Shown here one piece after another: positions 1 through 13,700 of a stretch of 64,000 nt of DNA. Both the position numbers and the translations under genes were made by a program. Each line of letters opens with the position of its first letter. The first letter of the stretch is position 1. The DNA comes from Copromyces sp. CBS 386.78. Taxonomy: Eukaryota > Ascomycota > Sordariomycetes > Sordariales > Sordariaceae. The stretch spans positions 186,001 through 250,000 of the forward strand of contig MU839144.1 of the NCBI GenBank assembly GCA_030685235.1, given 5' to 3'. Under the pieces are notes generated by a model, which saw nothing but the letters and a program-made list of their open reading frames with translations, was not told the DNA's origin and did not search any database.

Positions 1-326
1 ATAATATACTAATATTTTTAACGAATATAAATAAATTTTAAAAGACTTTTACTAAATTTAAAAAGAACTTTATTAGGCTTATACCGAATTTAATAACGTA
101 TAAAGCTTCGCTTAAAAAGCGTAGGCCGTTCTCGCTATAAATTAGTAGAATTATATTACTTAAATTATTATAAATAGTAGTACGGGTATAATAAAGTACC
201 GGAAGCCGTTCTTCCCGGACCCCGAACCTTTTGCGGCTATTTAAAAGGATTACGTTAAATATAATAAAATATATTTAATGTAGAAGGGCTGTATCCTTTC
301 TATTTAAATTTTAAATACTATTAAAT
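1..326 (+). mobile_element. Gypsy-type element B, gag fragment upstream of nested insertion (RIP-degenerated)
   Basis: This is the left part of a RIP-mutated Ty3/Gypsy-like retrotransposon on the plus strand. From about 200 onward one frame reads as a gag-like protein (residues KPFFPDPEPF, then KDYVKYNKIY). Its only interruptions are TAA/TAG codons that RIP would make from CAA, CAG or TGG. If element A (327-7786) and one copy of its TAAAT duplication are removed, the frame runs straight on at 7787 into the typical gag stretch KFPDERTKIAYVNYLFGLK. The 5' LTR of this element must lie to the left of the window. Nothing here can be functional. Confidence 0.8.
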
Positions 327-522
327 TGTTATGGTTCTTGTACGGTTGGCACAGGTGCAAGGCAAAATGTGTATTGAAAAGGTTCGACAAGGAGAAGAAG
401 AATCTAAATATATGGAAGGAGCGGTGGACAGCGCTCTTATACCTAACGGGTCTGTATTGGGAGATAGGGTGTACGTCTAGAAGGCTTCTAAACTAGGACC
501 TCTAGGCGGTAGCCCTATAATA
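327..522 (-). repeat. 3' LTR of element A (196 bp)
   Basis: It starts TGTTAT and ends ATAATA (ATAACA before RIP), so the ends are inverted copies as in LTRs. It matches 7591-7786 along its whole length, and nearly all differences are C/T or G/A transitions. By the orientation of pol this is the 3' LTR. Confidence 0.92.
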
Positions 523-3500
523 TTACCCCCCACCAGACCGTAGCCCTACCTCCTACCCTACCTACTACCCTACTTTAATACTATAAACGCAGTAATTACG
601 TCTCCTTCAATCCTTCCTTCTTTCTTCCTCCTTCAATAATAATAATAATATTAGTAATTAATTCGCCGTCGCCATTCTTATTCGCTCATTATTCATTACT
701 ATCGCTACGCTCCCGTATTTTATAAATCGTTTTTCCTTTATCTATTTCTCGCAATTATAAAATTGCAAAATATACTTTATTTTCAATTTAAATTAACGCT
801 AACCTTTCCTTTACAATTAGAAACTATTACAATATTTTCGCCCCTACGCCCGCCTCCGACTCCTACTAGCCGTAACCGTAGCTACCCGCCCGGTTTAAGA
901 AATACTACTTTATCTACCGTCTATATCCGAATTTTAAAAATAAGGCGCGCGAGAATTATATTACTACTAATACTACTTAAGCTTCAGCTAGCGCTACTTA
1001 TATTATATTAGCTATTATTTAAGCCCGTTACGAGAAGGAGGCTACTAAGCGTAATATTTATAATATTACCCTCGCTACCGAAATTTCGGAAATCATCTAT
1101 TACTTTAATATAATACGTTTATTAATTACTACTATTCTACCCTTAATCTTCTTAATTAACCCGTTTTTAAAGTCCCGCTACCGTTCTCTTTATAGAAGAG
1201 GAGTCCTTCTACCGTCGCTATACTTTATAAGATTTAATTTACGTACGCCCTAAACCCGGTATTATATATATTTATTATTCGAAGGTACGCTATATTTATA
1301 CTTCTATATTTAAATACTTTATTAGGGCTATTAATATTTAGGGAACGTTACCTATTTATAAGAAGGAGGGTACTAATACTATTTCTAATATGGGTATTAA
1401 ATATTATAAATTCTCTTTTCGGGCCCGTTAAATCTAAAAGGTTAGAACGGCTACTTATTAATTATTAAAGAATATTATAGTATTTTATACCGCTAACTTT
1501 ATTAACGTCTCCTAATAAGTATAATCTTCTTTTTAATATATAGTACTATTAATTTAACGGTATTTAAGGAGATTATTAATATCCTCGTCGACGGTAAGGC
1601 CGTAAATATTACTACTACTTCTTTCGAAATATTAAAGAATTGTCTAAGTACTTTCAAATCTTATTTCTACTATTTAATTAATCTTTTATCCTTATTAAAA
1701 AGTACGGAGGCTATAGAAGAAATTAAAGAGGAGGATAGAGGAAGAGGGGAAGAGGAGGACGAAGAAATAAGAAAGGGGGATACTAAGGAAAGTAAAGAAA
1801 AAGGTAATATCGTTATTAATACTTAAATAATTTACATTCGCATTATTTTAATTTATATTGGTATTTTTAAATTTAAGGTTATCGGTTAGGAGAGAATAGG
1901 GGTTTTCTTAGTAATTTCGGCCGTAATTTCTTTTCGCAAATAAAAATCCTGCCTTCAGGCGTATACTTCCCTCTATTTAACTATTTCCTATATATAATAT
2001 TATTTTTAGGGTCCATTGTTTAATTTAGTAAGTCCGTATTTAACTTCGAATAAATTTAGTATTTTAGTTTTTTAGAACTCTTCTAGGGGCTCCTAAATAA
2101 ATTTCGTATAGCTAATTTACTTTATTAAAATTTATTTAACAAATCCCTTTCTTATAATAACGTTCTTCGTATATAAGATTTCGTTAACCTTATATTCCTC
2201 TTCGCTATTTATTATTATAGTAAGGGGTTAGAAATCGGTTCTTTCCTAAATAAAAAAGGGGGATTCTTCGATTCTTCTTATTTAATTTATATAGAAATTA
2301 ATTAACCTTTTTTTAAATACATTTAAGGTTACAACGTATAGGAAAAGAATAATAGTAATTATATATTTAACGTATAATTAATCTAATTTTTTTTTAGGTC
2401 TAATAATAAGAAAGTTCCCTAAATCTAATTAAACCTTATTTCCTAATTAGAATTTATTAGTTAAGCATTTCTTCTTATTTATTTACCGCTTTATCTCTTA
2501 CGCTATTACTTTTATAAAGGCTTAATATAAATCTATAATTTATTAAAATTTTTAAACGAATTCGGCCGCCCGTTATTTAAATAAACTTAATTTTACCAGG
2601 GTTATTAAGCAAATTATTAAGACGATAGAGTCCGGGTAGTAATTATAAATAGCGAAGAAAGGGGATACTTTTATAAAAGAATTAATATAGTTATTATTAG
2701 CTATTTATATTATAGAAAGCTAATAGTCCTAATTATTTTATTATTAATTAATATAAACCCTTAAGAAAGCTAAAATTTCCTAGTTTATTCGTTTAAGGCC
2801 TTCGTTTATTTATAGGTAGTAAACGGTACTTAATTTACAATTAATATTTAATAAAAAATATAGATAAATTTAGAATTCACTAGTCTAATTAGTACTTCGG
2901 TCGTTAATAATCGATTTTAACTATTAATAATATTGTACGAAATATTAGAAGAAGCGCTCCGTATACTATTTAATAGTTATATTTTCTATAGGTTCGAAAA
3001 TAATTTTTTTACTTAATTTATTTTTAATAACCTAGAAGTTGTAGAAATTATAAATTAGAAGTAAGTTAATAATAAAATTTATTTATAAATACTTATAGTA
3101 GCGGTCGGGGACGTCGAAGGGTTTAAAGAGGCTATACTTATATATTTTCTATTATTTAGTATAGCTATATACATTATAATTCTTGAGGAAATATCGAATT
3201 TAGGCTTAAAATAATAGTTAATAGAAATTTCGGGTAATAGCGGCTATAGTACCTTCTTTCTTAAAGTAATTAACGATTTTAAAATTATAGATACGCTAGA
3301 TTAATTATATACGTAATTTATTTCGAAGGTCGAAAAATTAGGCGTCTACTTCCTTCGTTACCGGTTATTTTAAGATTTAGAATTAGTTTCTATAAATAAA
3401 CTTACTTTAGGGGTCGATTTTATATTCGGATATTTATAATTAAAAGTTAATATTAATTGGGAAGGTACGGTTACTATATTAGATTATTCGGTATACTTTT

Positions 3501-4063
3501 TAGTAAATAGAGTCGTTTTAAATTATTTAGTCCTAGAACTTCTATAAATCTAGATTATTAAAAGCCTTAATATTAAGTAAACCTACGCCTTCTTTTACCG
3601 AAGTAACGGAAATACATATATATTTATATAAAATTTTATTAAAAATAAATTATAAATTTTTTACTTTTAAATTAATATTATTAAGGAAATTTTATTCCCT
3701 CTTCGAAAGGGCATTTAGAACTATAATTTTAATCTTAAGGTAGTAAATTAAATTAAAATTAAATTAAGATAATTTTTCAACCTAGCGGGCTTATTATTCT
3801 AAAAAGCGTTACTATTCTATAAAGTATTTTAAGTTCTAGTAATCGGTCTAAATTATAAACCTAGGGTACGAATATAATTCGGCGGATTATTAATTTAAAT
3901 AGCGGATTATTACTAATATTTTTTTATTATAAATAAAGTAATTCCGTTCTATAGAGGAAAATTTTTATAAATAAAATACAATAACGTATTTACAATTATT
4001 TATTTCCTATATAAATGTTCCTCCTAATACGAAATTATTATAATCTATTTTTAAGAATGTAAG

Positions 4064-4371
4064 TATCACGGTGCAAAGGCACAAGGTAGGTAAGAATATA
4101 CGTAATTGCACGAAGGAGTAAGAGGAAAGGTTCAAGGGTGCGATCCCAGACTAGTCTTTATAGAGGCCAGTCTGGGAGATCAGCTCTGCAGCAATCTCAT
4201 GAGTGCTGCAGAGCTGGCACGACCTATGCAGCGATGGCGATGATGAGGCCATCGTAGCCTTCTGCAAAGGCCGTGATGGCCTCATGCTGTGCTCGGAGCC
4301 ATAGCCTGATCCCTGGCTCCGATAGCTGCCATCCGCATGCTCTAAACCATCACAAAGCTAACCCTGTGATA
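4064..4371. mobile_element. 308-bp non-RIPed insertion (solo-LTR-like or small TIR element)
   Basis: A stretch of ordinary base composition in the middle of AT-rich element A. It is flanked by a 5-bp direct repeat GTAAG (4059-4063 and 4372-4376). Its ends are inverted copies, TATCAC and GTGATA, which would be TGTCAC...GTGACA before one RIP-type change at each end, as in an LTR. Removing it with one GTAAG restores an unbroken pol frame from the RT thumb (NPNRLT) into RNase H (LKIDYNNFVLGGT). No coding sequence is evident. It could be a solo LTR or a non-autonomous DNA element. At 308 bp it may be too short for RIP, or it may have arrived after RIP. Confidence 0.75.
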
Positions 4372-7320
4372 GTAAGGCGGTTAGGGTTAAATTTTACGAG
4401 GATAGGAATTCTAATAAATAAATCCTTTATTATATTAAAGGCCTACTATTATTCCTCCCCCTACGAGAATTCGACTCCTTTATTAGTAAATGCTATTAAG
4501 GGACCGGTAATTTTGGTAAAATTTTTAATAAAAATGTAATAGTAATTTATAAAATTTAAAAAGCTCTTAATACCCTTCTATAATTTTAGAGCTTCCTATT
4601 CTTTAATTACTTATACCTTTTCGGGGTCCGCTTCGATTCCTACGCTTATATATATAATAAAATTTAAATATTTTACTTTTTTAATAGTAAATTTATATTT
4701 ATTTAAATCGAAGTATAGGTTAACTTTATTTAATTTATTAAAGACTAAACGGATTTTACGTATATAATTAACGTAAGAACTATTAGAATAAATAAAGATA
4801 TTATTTATATAAGTAGAAGCGAAATTATTAAAGTATTCCTTTAAAATAAAATTAATATACTTTTAAAATATATTTAGCGCGCTATAAAGGTTAAAAGGGG
4901 TAATTATCTATTTAAATAAGCCGAACCGCGTAATAAAAGCCGTCTTCTACTCTTTATTTATTACTATTCGGATTTTATAAAATACTTATACGACGTTGAC
5001 TTTCGTTAATTATTTAGCCCCTTTCAAATTGCGAAGAATTTTTTTAATAAGGGGAAGGAAATAACGATTTAATTTAATAATAGCGTTAAATTTACGGTAA
5101 TTGTAATAGAAGTAAAACCTACCTTCCGGCTTCTATATGAATAATATTAGAACCGCGGCTTTAGAACGGCTAGGGCGAATAAACAAACTTTATTAAATAA
5201 TTTTCGTAAGGTTTTCTTTAAGATTAATAATTCTTTTCGAAATATATTATATAGTAAGCCTATTAATATTAGGAGGTCGTTTCCGTTAGTATCCTTTTTA
5301 ATTTTAATATAGTAGTCGATATTCGGTTTATATAGATTTAATTTATTGGCCTCCTATTTTATAAATAGGGGAATTAGGTCGTAGAATTCGGTAGGTATTA
5401 TTTTTTTAAATTCGGCTTCGGTCTTTAGTTTTTTTAATGTAAAGGCCTTTTTTACATTATATATTAAAATTATTATAATTAGGATTACGTAGTTTCTTTT
5501 AAAATTATAAATATAATTAAAAAAGTATAAGGCCTTTACTATTATAACTATTTTTATTTCCACTTCCTAAATATACGGAGTACGTTAATTAGCGTAAAAA
5601 ATCTTCTTTAATACGGTATAGAAAATAATTTATTTTAAGAAAATTAAAGTTTTCCGAAAATAATTAAATATTCTAATTAGAATATTACGTAAACGTTAAT
5701 TTATTAACGGTATCCGCTAATTTCTATTATAAATATAATTATCTTATTAATTTTAGCCCCTTCTATAGTTCCGGAGGCGCCTTTAATTTGGCGAGTGCCG
5801 ATAGAGATTTAAGGGAGGCGTAGGTTATTTATAAGATTTTTATTTATTATAGTATAATATTAATATCCTTTATTTATTAATATATATAAGAAGTTTCAAT
5901 TTTAAATAATAATTAATATTTCTATTACTGCTACTTCTAATATTAATATGCTAATCGCTATTCGAAATTCAGTTATTTTAAAGGGTAATATAAATAAAGG
6001 AATGTAAATAGTTATTATAATATTAAATTCCGGGTTCCAATAATAAATTAAAATTAGGCTTTTCCTTATTTAATAGGCGCGGAAGCTAGGGAATCGGACT
6101 TATTATTTTTAAATAGGGGGGCGTAAATATTAGTACTAGCGATTATTAAAGTAATAGAAATAATTTAGATACGTACCTAGTTTAAATTAATAGTTAGAAT
6201 ATACGGATATTAAACTTATAAATAATTATTCCCTCCGTATTTTATATAACGGCTTTATTCCCTCTTTTTATAGTAATTTTCGTCGGAGACCTATTTAGCG
6301 CGTTATTTTCTAAAACTATTAATTAAGTAGCGTAAAATTTAAGCTACTTTAATAGCGGTTATTACTATATTGCTATTAGTATCCTTAAACGCTATATTAA
6401 ACTTTAAAGATCCGGCGGTAGCCGAATAGGCGGCGGCCGCGTAAGGGGAGGGGGTAAACGCTTAATTATATACGTAGCGACCTTTACCTCGTTTCTAAAT
6501 TTATTAGAAGGTTTAATTAGGCTTAATTTATTCGAAGTTCTATACGATAATATAAAAGCGCTATACGTATTCGTTATAATCTATTAGTATAGCTACAAGT
6601 ATTAATTATTATTTTAATTCTTTAAAGAGCGAATTAATTAATTAGGTAAAGCGAGAGTCGTTAGTCTAAATATTATTATTAATTATAGTAAATATTTATT
6701 CGAATTTAAATAAGAATTTGTTTAAGGGCTTTCTAAATATTTAAATTATTTTCTGTAGTTTAGTTTGCGCTTTCTATATTTCCTATTCGCTATTAAAGAT
6801 TTAAATAAAGTATTTAAAAAAGTATTAGGGATTAAAAGACTTATTAAGGCTTTCTATAATTTAGAACGCTTAAATATACAATTTTAATTTAGCGGGGAGC
6901 GTATATAAAATTTAGTACTACGCGACCTTATTATTATTAATAAAATTATTTAAATTATTTAAATTATATTTGAAGATTAATTAATTTATAAAGAAATAGA
7001 ACGAATTAAATTCTCTATCCTAGGTAGGCTAGTCGAAAGTTTTCTACTTCGATTTTTTAATAAAAGTTACCGCTATTAGTATAGCGGTAAACGCTATAAT
7101 CTAACCGTTGAATTAAGTATAATAAATTTGGCTAGAATTATATTCGGCGAATTTAGTACGGAGAGCCGTAATTTGATTAGCGTTTTGGAATAGCCTAATT
7201 ATAAGGTCGGGAAAGTGGTTTAAAAAGGGGGGAGCGGATATATTAACGTATTTAGGGAAAATGGTAGAAAGATAGGTATTAAGCGTATTAAATAGAGAAT
7301 TGAAAGGGGGGAGTCCGCTA

Positions 7321-7502
7321 TTCTATTAAGGGTTCTACTAGGGGTTCTACGGGTACTACTAATTCTATTAGGGATTTTACTAGGGGATCTACTAGTTTTA
7401 TTAATTTTATTAAGGGATTTACTAATTCTATTAGTTCTATTAGTTTTGTTAGTTCTACTAGTTCTGCTAGTTCTGTTAGTTCTATTAGTTTTATTAGTTC
7501 GG
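7321..7502 (-). repeat. 9-bp minisatellite encoding R-T-S/N tripeptide repeats in gag of element A
   Basis: About 20 diverged copies of a 9-bp unit close to TTCTATTAG (plus strand). On the minus strand they read as Arg-Thr-Ser/Asn tripeptides in one frame. The position, 89-270 bp inside the 5' LTR, is where the gag N-terminus would be. Low-complexity basic S/T-rich segments are known in gag proteins. Confidence 0.7.
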
Positions 7503-7590
7503 ATTATTAAAATTTATTTGCTAGTAGTTTCCGTCTACTATAGTAAAGATTGCGTGCGTATAGAAGGACGACGTGTGAGGTCGAACCTAA

Positions 7591-7786
7591 TATTATAGTT
7601 CTTGTACGGTTGGTATAGGTGTAAGGCAAAATATATATTGAAAAGGTTCGATAAGGAGAAGAAGAATCTAGATATATGGAAGGAGCGGTGGATAGCGCTC
7701 TTATACCTAAGGGGTCTGTATTGGGAGATAGGGTGCACGTCTGGAAGGCTTCCAGACTAGGACCTCTAGGCGGCAGCCCTATAATA
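7591..7786 (-). repeat. 5' LTR of element A (196 bp)
   Basis: Partner of 327-522 with identical length. It starts TATTAT (TGTTAT before RIP) and ends ATAATA. It is followed directly by the TAAAT target duplication and then by the resumed gag of element B. Confidence 0.92.
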
Positions 7787-10700
7787 TAAATTCCCCGACG
7801 AAAGGACTAAGATCGCTTACGTAAATTACCTATTCGGCCTTAAAGTAATTATTTTAATCGATAAAAATATTTAGAAAATCTTTATAAACTTTAATAATCC
7901 CGAAATTTAATAATAGAAAATAGGTATCGAATTCCTATCCTTTTTAAATATCCGTTATAATAATATAGATTTATATTTAAATACTACTTATAAATTTAAT
8001 AAATTTAAATAGGAAAATTATTTTTTCGCTGACTTCGAAATAGAATATATTAAAACTATTAATTATTATAATTTAAACGATACTATAAAGGTATATTACT
8101 TATAGAATAAAATCTCTTAGAAATTCTATATTTCTTTTATTTATTAATGAACCTTCTCCGCCGAAGATAATTTTAAAGAATAATTATTATTCTACCGCAA
8201 TTTCGCGTATAATATTAAAAATAATAATTATAAATCTAAATCCGCTACTAATAAAATTTCTAATTCGAATTCTAATAATAATTCGGGAAAGACTATTAAT
8301 AAAGGAGGCGATATTATAAATTTTAACGTTATTTACGTTTTATATACTATTTACAATAATATTATTAAATATCGGAATAAGAATAACTTATATTGTAAAT
8401 ACGGAAAAGAAAGGTATATTATAAAGAATTACTATAATAATATTAATTATAGCGATTATAGCCTTTAAACTAATAATAAAGGGGCCCGAAAAGGCAATAG
8501 AAGAGGTTGAAGTAGCTGAAGAGGAAGTAGAAGAAGTTGGGGAAGCGGAAATTCCGGTTAAAATACCGGGAACGCTAATAATAATGGTAATACCAATACT
8601 AACCCCCCGGCGGCTGGCTAATAGGGATACGGTAATAATACAAACTTCTATATTATAAACGCCGGAGAAGAAGACGAAGGCGAAGAATATTATAATAATA
8701 ACGTAAGTAATAATTAAGGAAATAATTAAACTTTATAAATAGTCGCCTATAGGGGCGAAAAAGGTTTATAAAAAGAAGGAAGGAGCTGCTTAGAAATTTA
8801 GAAATAATTATTATTAATTTACTAAATAATTTCTATTAAAATTTATTATTCCTTTTTTTTAATTTATTTTTCGGACTATATAAAATTTATTATATAATTT
8901 TCGTCGATAGTAATTATATAGTATTTATTTTTATCAATCGTTTTTTTATAAGGAAAAACGGATTCGCTATATTTAAATTCTTAAAACCTAAAAAATTAAT
9001 TTTCGCTAATAATATTATAAAAGGGCTTATTACTAAAGGATTTATAACGAGCCTTCATATTAATTATTATTTAGAAAATATTATATTCTTAATTTATAAT
9101 ATTTTTCCTAATTACCCTATTATTTTAAGACTATTTTAATTTAGGAAATACGAACCGTATATTTTTTAAATAGAAGGGAAGGTCTAATTTATTAATCGGT
9201 ACGCCGACCGATACCTCTTATCGGATTTCTCCGTTTCCCTACGGAACGTCCCTAATATATAAAACCGCTCTCTTAATAATTTATATTACTAATTTTATAC
9301 GGCGATAGTAGACGAATAGGATAAAAGAATATTATTAAATATTTTAAAGATATTAGGGCTTCTATTTAGGATAAATAATTATATCGGCCGAATAAAAAGC
9401 AGTCTAATAAATTGTTCGATTCTAATCCCTATGGAGGGATTTATACGTATTTAGCCGCCGAAACTACTATTTTACTAGAATTTATTAGAATATTAAATTT
9501 TAAAGGATTAATACCTAATCTTTATAAAAGGATTTATACGCAGTAATATTCAACCGCTAAAGTTATTACCTCGCTAGAATCCAATAGGATATTAGATATT
9601 AAAGGATTAACCACCGCTTTACTAAAACCTAAAAGAATTCTAGAATTTAGAATACTACTTTAGGACTACTAATAAGAATATTAATAGGACTACTAGTAGA
9701 ATAGATTACTATTATTAAAATTTAAGAAAATTTTAGAATTTAAAATATTACCCTAGGATTACTAATAAAAGTATCAATAAGACTACCGGTAGGGTAGATT
9801 ACTATTATTAAAATCTAGAATTATTATTAGAAGCTAATTTTAACTTTATACCACTCTTATACTAATAAGAGCTTTACTAGAATATATTAGGGCTATTATA
9901 ATTTTAAAATTATATCCCCTATAATAGATTAGAATGCAACGATATTTAAATATTAGAATTATTATTAAAAGATAATTTTATTTCCGCTCCGCCCCTCTAT
10001 TATAAATTTTACGAAAACTGCCCTAGAAGTAAAGCTTATAACTTTTATAAATTTTATAAGGCTAACGAAAATCTTTATTTAAAATAGGGGGCATAATTAT
10101 ACCGCCGCGATTTCCTTTTATACTATTTTAAATTTCCCGTTAAAAGATTTATTAGAAACGTAGTTTTATTAAATTATAATATACTAAGATAGGTAATAGA
10201 ACTTTTTATACCCGCGCCGCTTTATAGAAAAGTAAAAGGCGTTAAAAGTTCCCCTAATATTATTTATTGAATTACAAAGCGGTTTAAAATAATCGAAGGA
10301 TAAATTAACGTTTATAATATATATAGTATTAACGTAGCCGCCTTTAATTTCCTATACGAAATATATAATTTATAGCCCTACTTTACGAATTATACGGAAA
10401 TTTACCGATTAGCTACCTTCTATAAAATTAATACTTATAATAATTTTATTAAAGAAATAGCCTAAAATATTATAAATAATAAAAGTAAATAATATAAGGA
10501 CTACTTTCTAAAGTACTTCTATAAATTTATTAATATATATATAAGGGACGTAAATTAGAAAGAATTAATAACTATTAAAATCGCCCGAACTACTATTCTT
10601 ATAAGCGACCTAAATATAAATACGTTTATATACAAAGTTATTATTATAAAAATTATAGAGGAAAACGTATTAATATTCTATAAAAAAGTTGACCGACCTC

Positions 10701-13700
10701 CGAAAACCAATGAAGAAATTAAGCTCAAACTCCTACGCAAATATTAGAAAAGGATTAATGCTTTCTATATTAAGAAAACGAATAAACTTCCGCCCTATCG
10801 AATATACAATTATAAAATTGAATTTACGCTAAGGGAAAAGCCGCCGAACGTCCGCTACCGACCGGTTTTACCTATAGAAATAATTATCGTTAAAAAATAG
10901 ATTAATAGTTAATTAGAAAACGGTTTTATTAAACCTTCTTAGTCTTAAGCAATTTTACCCTTATTCTTTATAAATAAATCTAGCGGGGGTATTCGTATTT
11001 ATATTAATTATTATAATATTAATAACGTTATATTTAAAATACGGTACCCGCTTCTATTAATTAAGGAAATTTTTAATTCTATTTACCGCACTAAAATCTT
11101 TATTAAATTAAATATTATCGCCGCTTTTAACCGAATCCGTATTTAAGAAAGCTATAAATAGCTAATTACTTTTATTATATATTTTAGTTTCTACGAATTA
11201 TTAATCCTTCCTTTCGGCCTCTAGGGCGTACCCAGTATATTCTAAAATTATATTAATAATATATTATACGATATTCTAAATATCTATATAATAATATACC
11301 TAAATAATATCTTCGTCTACTCCGAAAATGTAGAAAAGTATACCGCTTATATAAACAAAATCTTTAGAAGAATAATTAACGCTAACTTTTAATTAAATAT
11401 CGATAAATACGAATTTAATATTACCCGTATAAAATACTTAGGCCTTTTTATTATATTAGGGGGTATAAAAATAAATTTTACGAAGGTAAAAGCTATTATT
11501 AAATAGGAAGCCCCGCAATTAAAACGCTAATTCTAAAGGTTTTTAAAATTTGTAAATTTCTATTAGTACTTTATTTAATATTTTTCGATTATAATTACTC
11601 CGCTATATAACCTTATAAAGAAATTAATTAAATAGTATTAGACGGAAAATTATTAAAGAGCTTTTAAAGAATTAAAGAAAGTTTTTACTACGGGTCCTGT
11701 CCTTTAAATTTATAATTAGTCCCGTCCAACCGTAATTAAAACCGATATTTCTAATTAGGCTGTAAGTAATATACTATTTTAGTACGATAATAAAAATATT
11801 TTACGCCTAGTCGCATATTTCTTATAAAAATATTCCGCCGTAGAATATAATTACAATATTTACAATAAGGAATTATTTATAATTATTAAAGCTTTAGAAG
11901 AATAAGGACCGGAATTATAAGGCGCTTAAAAACCGTTTAAAATCCTAACCGACTATAAAAGCCTATAAATTTTTACGGAGAATAAGAAACTTACGCCGTA
12001 GTATATCTGGTAGTTTAATTTCTTATTTAAATTTAATTTTATTATTAAATATAAGCCGGGCACTCTTTAAGTCCGTTTTAATACCCTAAATAGGAAACTA
12101 TAGAAGATATATTAAAAGATATAAATAACGATTAGTTGAAAGCCTGCTATAAAGCGTTTTTTAATCCTTCTATTTTTGTAAATTATATTTACGCTTATAA
12201 ATTTAACCTAGAAGAATTATTTACGGATAAATTAATCGACGCTAGCTACTATAATTCAATTTTTTATTAAAATTTAATAGCTGCCCTTACGGACGAAAAC
12301 CGTTGAGTATAGCCTAAAATATTAAAGAAAAGTATAAGAAAGATAGTTTTTGCGGAATATTACGCGATTAATAGTAAAATATACCGACGTTTAACGTTTA
12401 TAATCGACTTAAAAAATACTATACTATAATTATATTTTATACGAAGGTATTATAAACTTATATTAATAGGCTATTAAAGCCGAAATAAAACGTTTACTAC
12501 CTTTAATCGCTTATTTTACTAATTAAATATAAATACAACCGTTAAAATTTATTATAAAGCTTATTTCTAATATATAAAAACGAAATTATTATAATATATA
12601 TTAACGGGATTTTTAAAGTTTTTACTAATACCTTTCGCCCTATAGAAAGATATTACTATCGACTATATTACCTTTATAATACTCTACGTCCGGGGAAGCC
12701 GAGAATATAAGTATATTGCTATAGTAATAAATTGTTTAACGAAAATAAAGTACTATATTCCAATCGAAATATTAATTATAAAAGAATTCATTAATCGATT
12801 TATCGAAAAAATTTACGCCCTTTATAGCCTACCGGATATTATTATTTCTAATTACAATATTTAATTCGTTTTATAATTTTAGAAAATTCTATTTAAAAGG
12901 CTAGGAATTACTTTAAAACCGTTATCGGCTTTCTATAAAGAAATTAATAATTAAACCGAACGTATTAACGCTAAATTAGAGTGTTTCCTTCGTATTTATA
13001 TTAATTGGGCTTAAAATAATTAGGTTAATCAATTACCCTTAGTAGAATTCGCGGGTAATAATATATATTTAAATAATATTAATATATCCCCTTTCTTCGT
13101 AAATTATAATTTTTACCCTCGGATAAAAGTCGAGCCCGTTTAATTATACTTATTAAAACTTTTTAAAGTATAATAGGCGGAGTACTTTAAAATTAACGAA
13201 ATCGCCGATTAGTTTAGTATAATATTAAATAAAATTATTGCTATAATTAAGAATAGTCAATTATAATATAAGGAAACCGCTAAAGAAAAACGGTCTAATA
13301 TACTAAAGTACTATATCGGTAATAAAATTTTATTTAATATAATTAACTTCGTATCGGGCCGCCTATAAATTAAATTTATATTATTATAGGAAGGGCCTTT
13401 CGAAATTATAAAAGTAAATAGCTATTACGTTATATTAAAGCTCCCCGTTAATATAAAGTATAATTGTACTTTCTACGTTAGTATAATAAAACTTTAAAAC
13501 TATTAAAGGATCCCCGGGTAGGATAAAACTTAAAATATTCGAATAAATAACGGGCGGATTATAAAACGAATAAATAACGCTAAAGACGTAATCGAATAAT
13601 TCTATAAAATTATCGATAATTACTGTTTTAATATAGAAAATAGTAGATAGGAATACCGGGTAATTTAGAGAAGCCCTTACAATTTTATTTAATAATTATA

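Larger units (their letters stand above)
327..7786 (-). mobile_element. Full-length Ty3/Gypsy-type LTR retrotransposon A, RIP-inactivated, nested in element B
   Basis: A 7,460-bp element bounded by two 196-bp direct repeats (327-522 and 7591-7786) and by a perfect 5-bp target duplication TAAAT (322-326 and 7787-7791). Pol is on the minus strand. The reverse transcriptase core reads TYINNIFIYSN (catalytic box at 4800-4811), which is a Gypsy-type YIDD box with both aspartates turned to asparagine by GAY-to-AAY changes. RNase H follows at lower coordinates (VLGGTFI and a KFSSIERNYFIY-like stretch, about 3.9-4.05 kb). On the minus strand a purine tract (523-535) abuts the 3' LTR, as expected for a polypurine tract. 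A gag-like start rich in R/T/S repeats lies next to the 5' LTR. Stop codons are almost all TAA/TAG at former Gln or Trp codons. A 308-bp sequence interrupts pol at 4064-4371. Confidence 0.93.

Noticed and set aside
4376..4388. GGTTAGGGTTA, telomere-like repeat
   Set aside because: Only about two units, and the bases belong to the RT coding sequence of element A read on the other strand (NPNR codons). No telomere.
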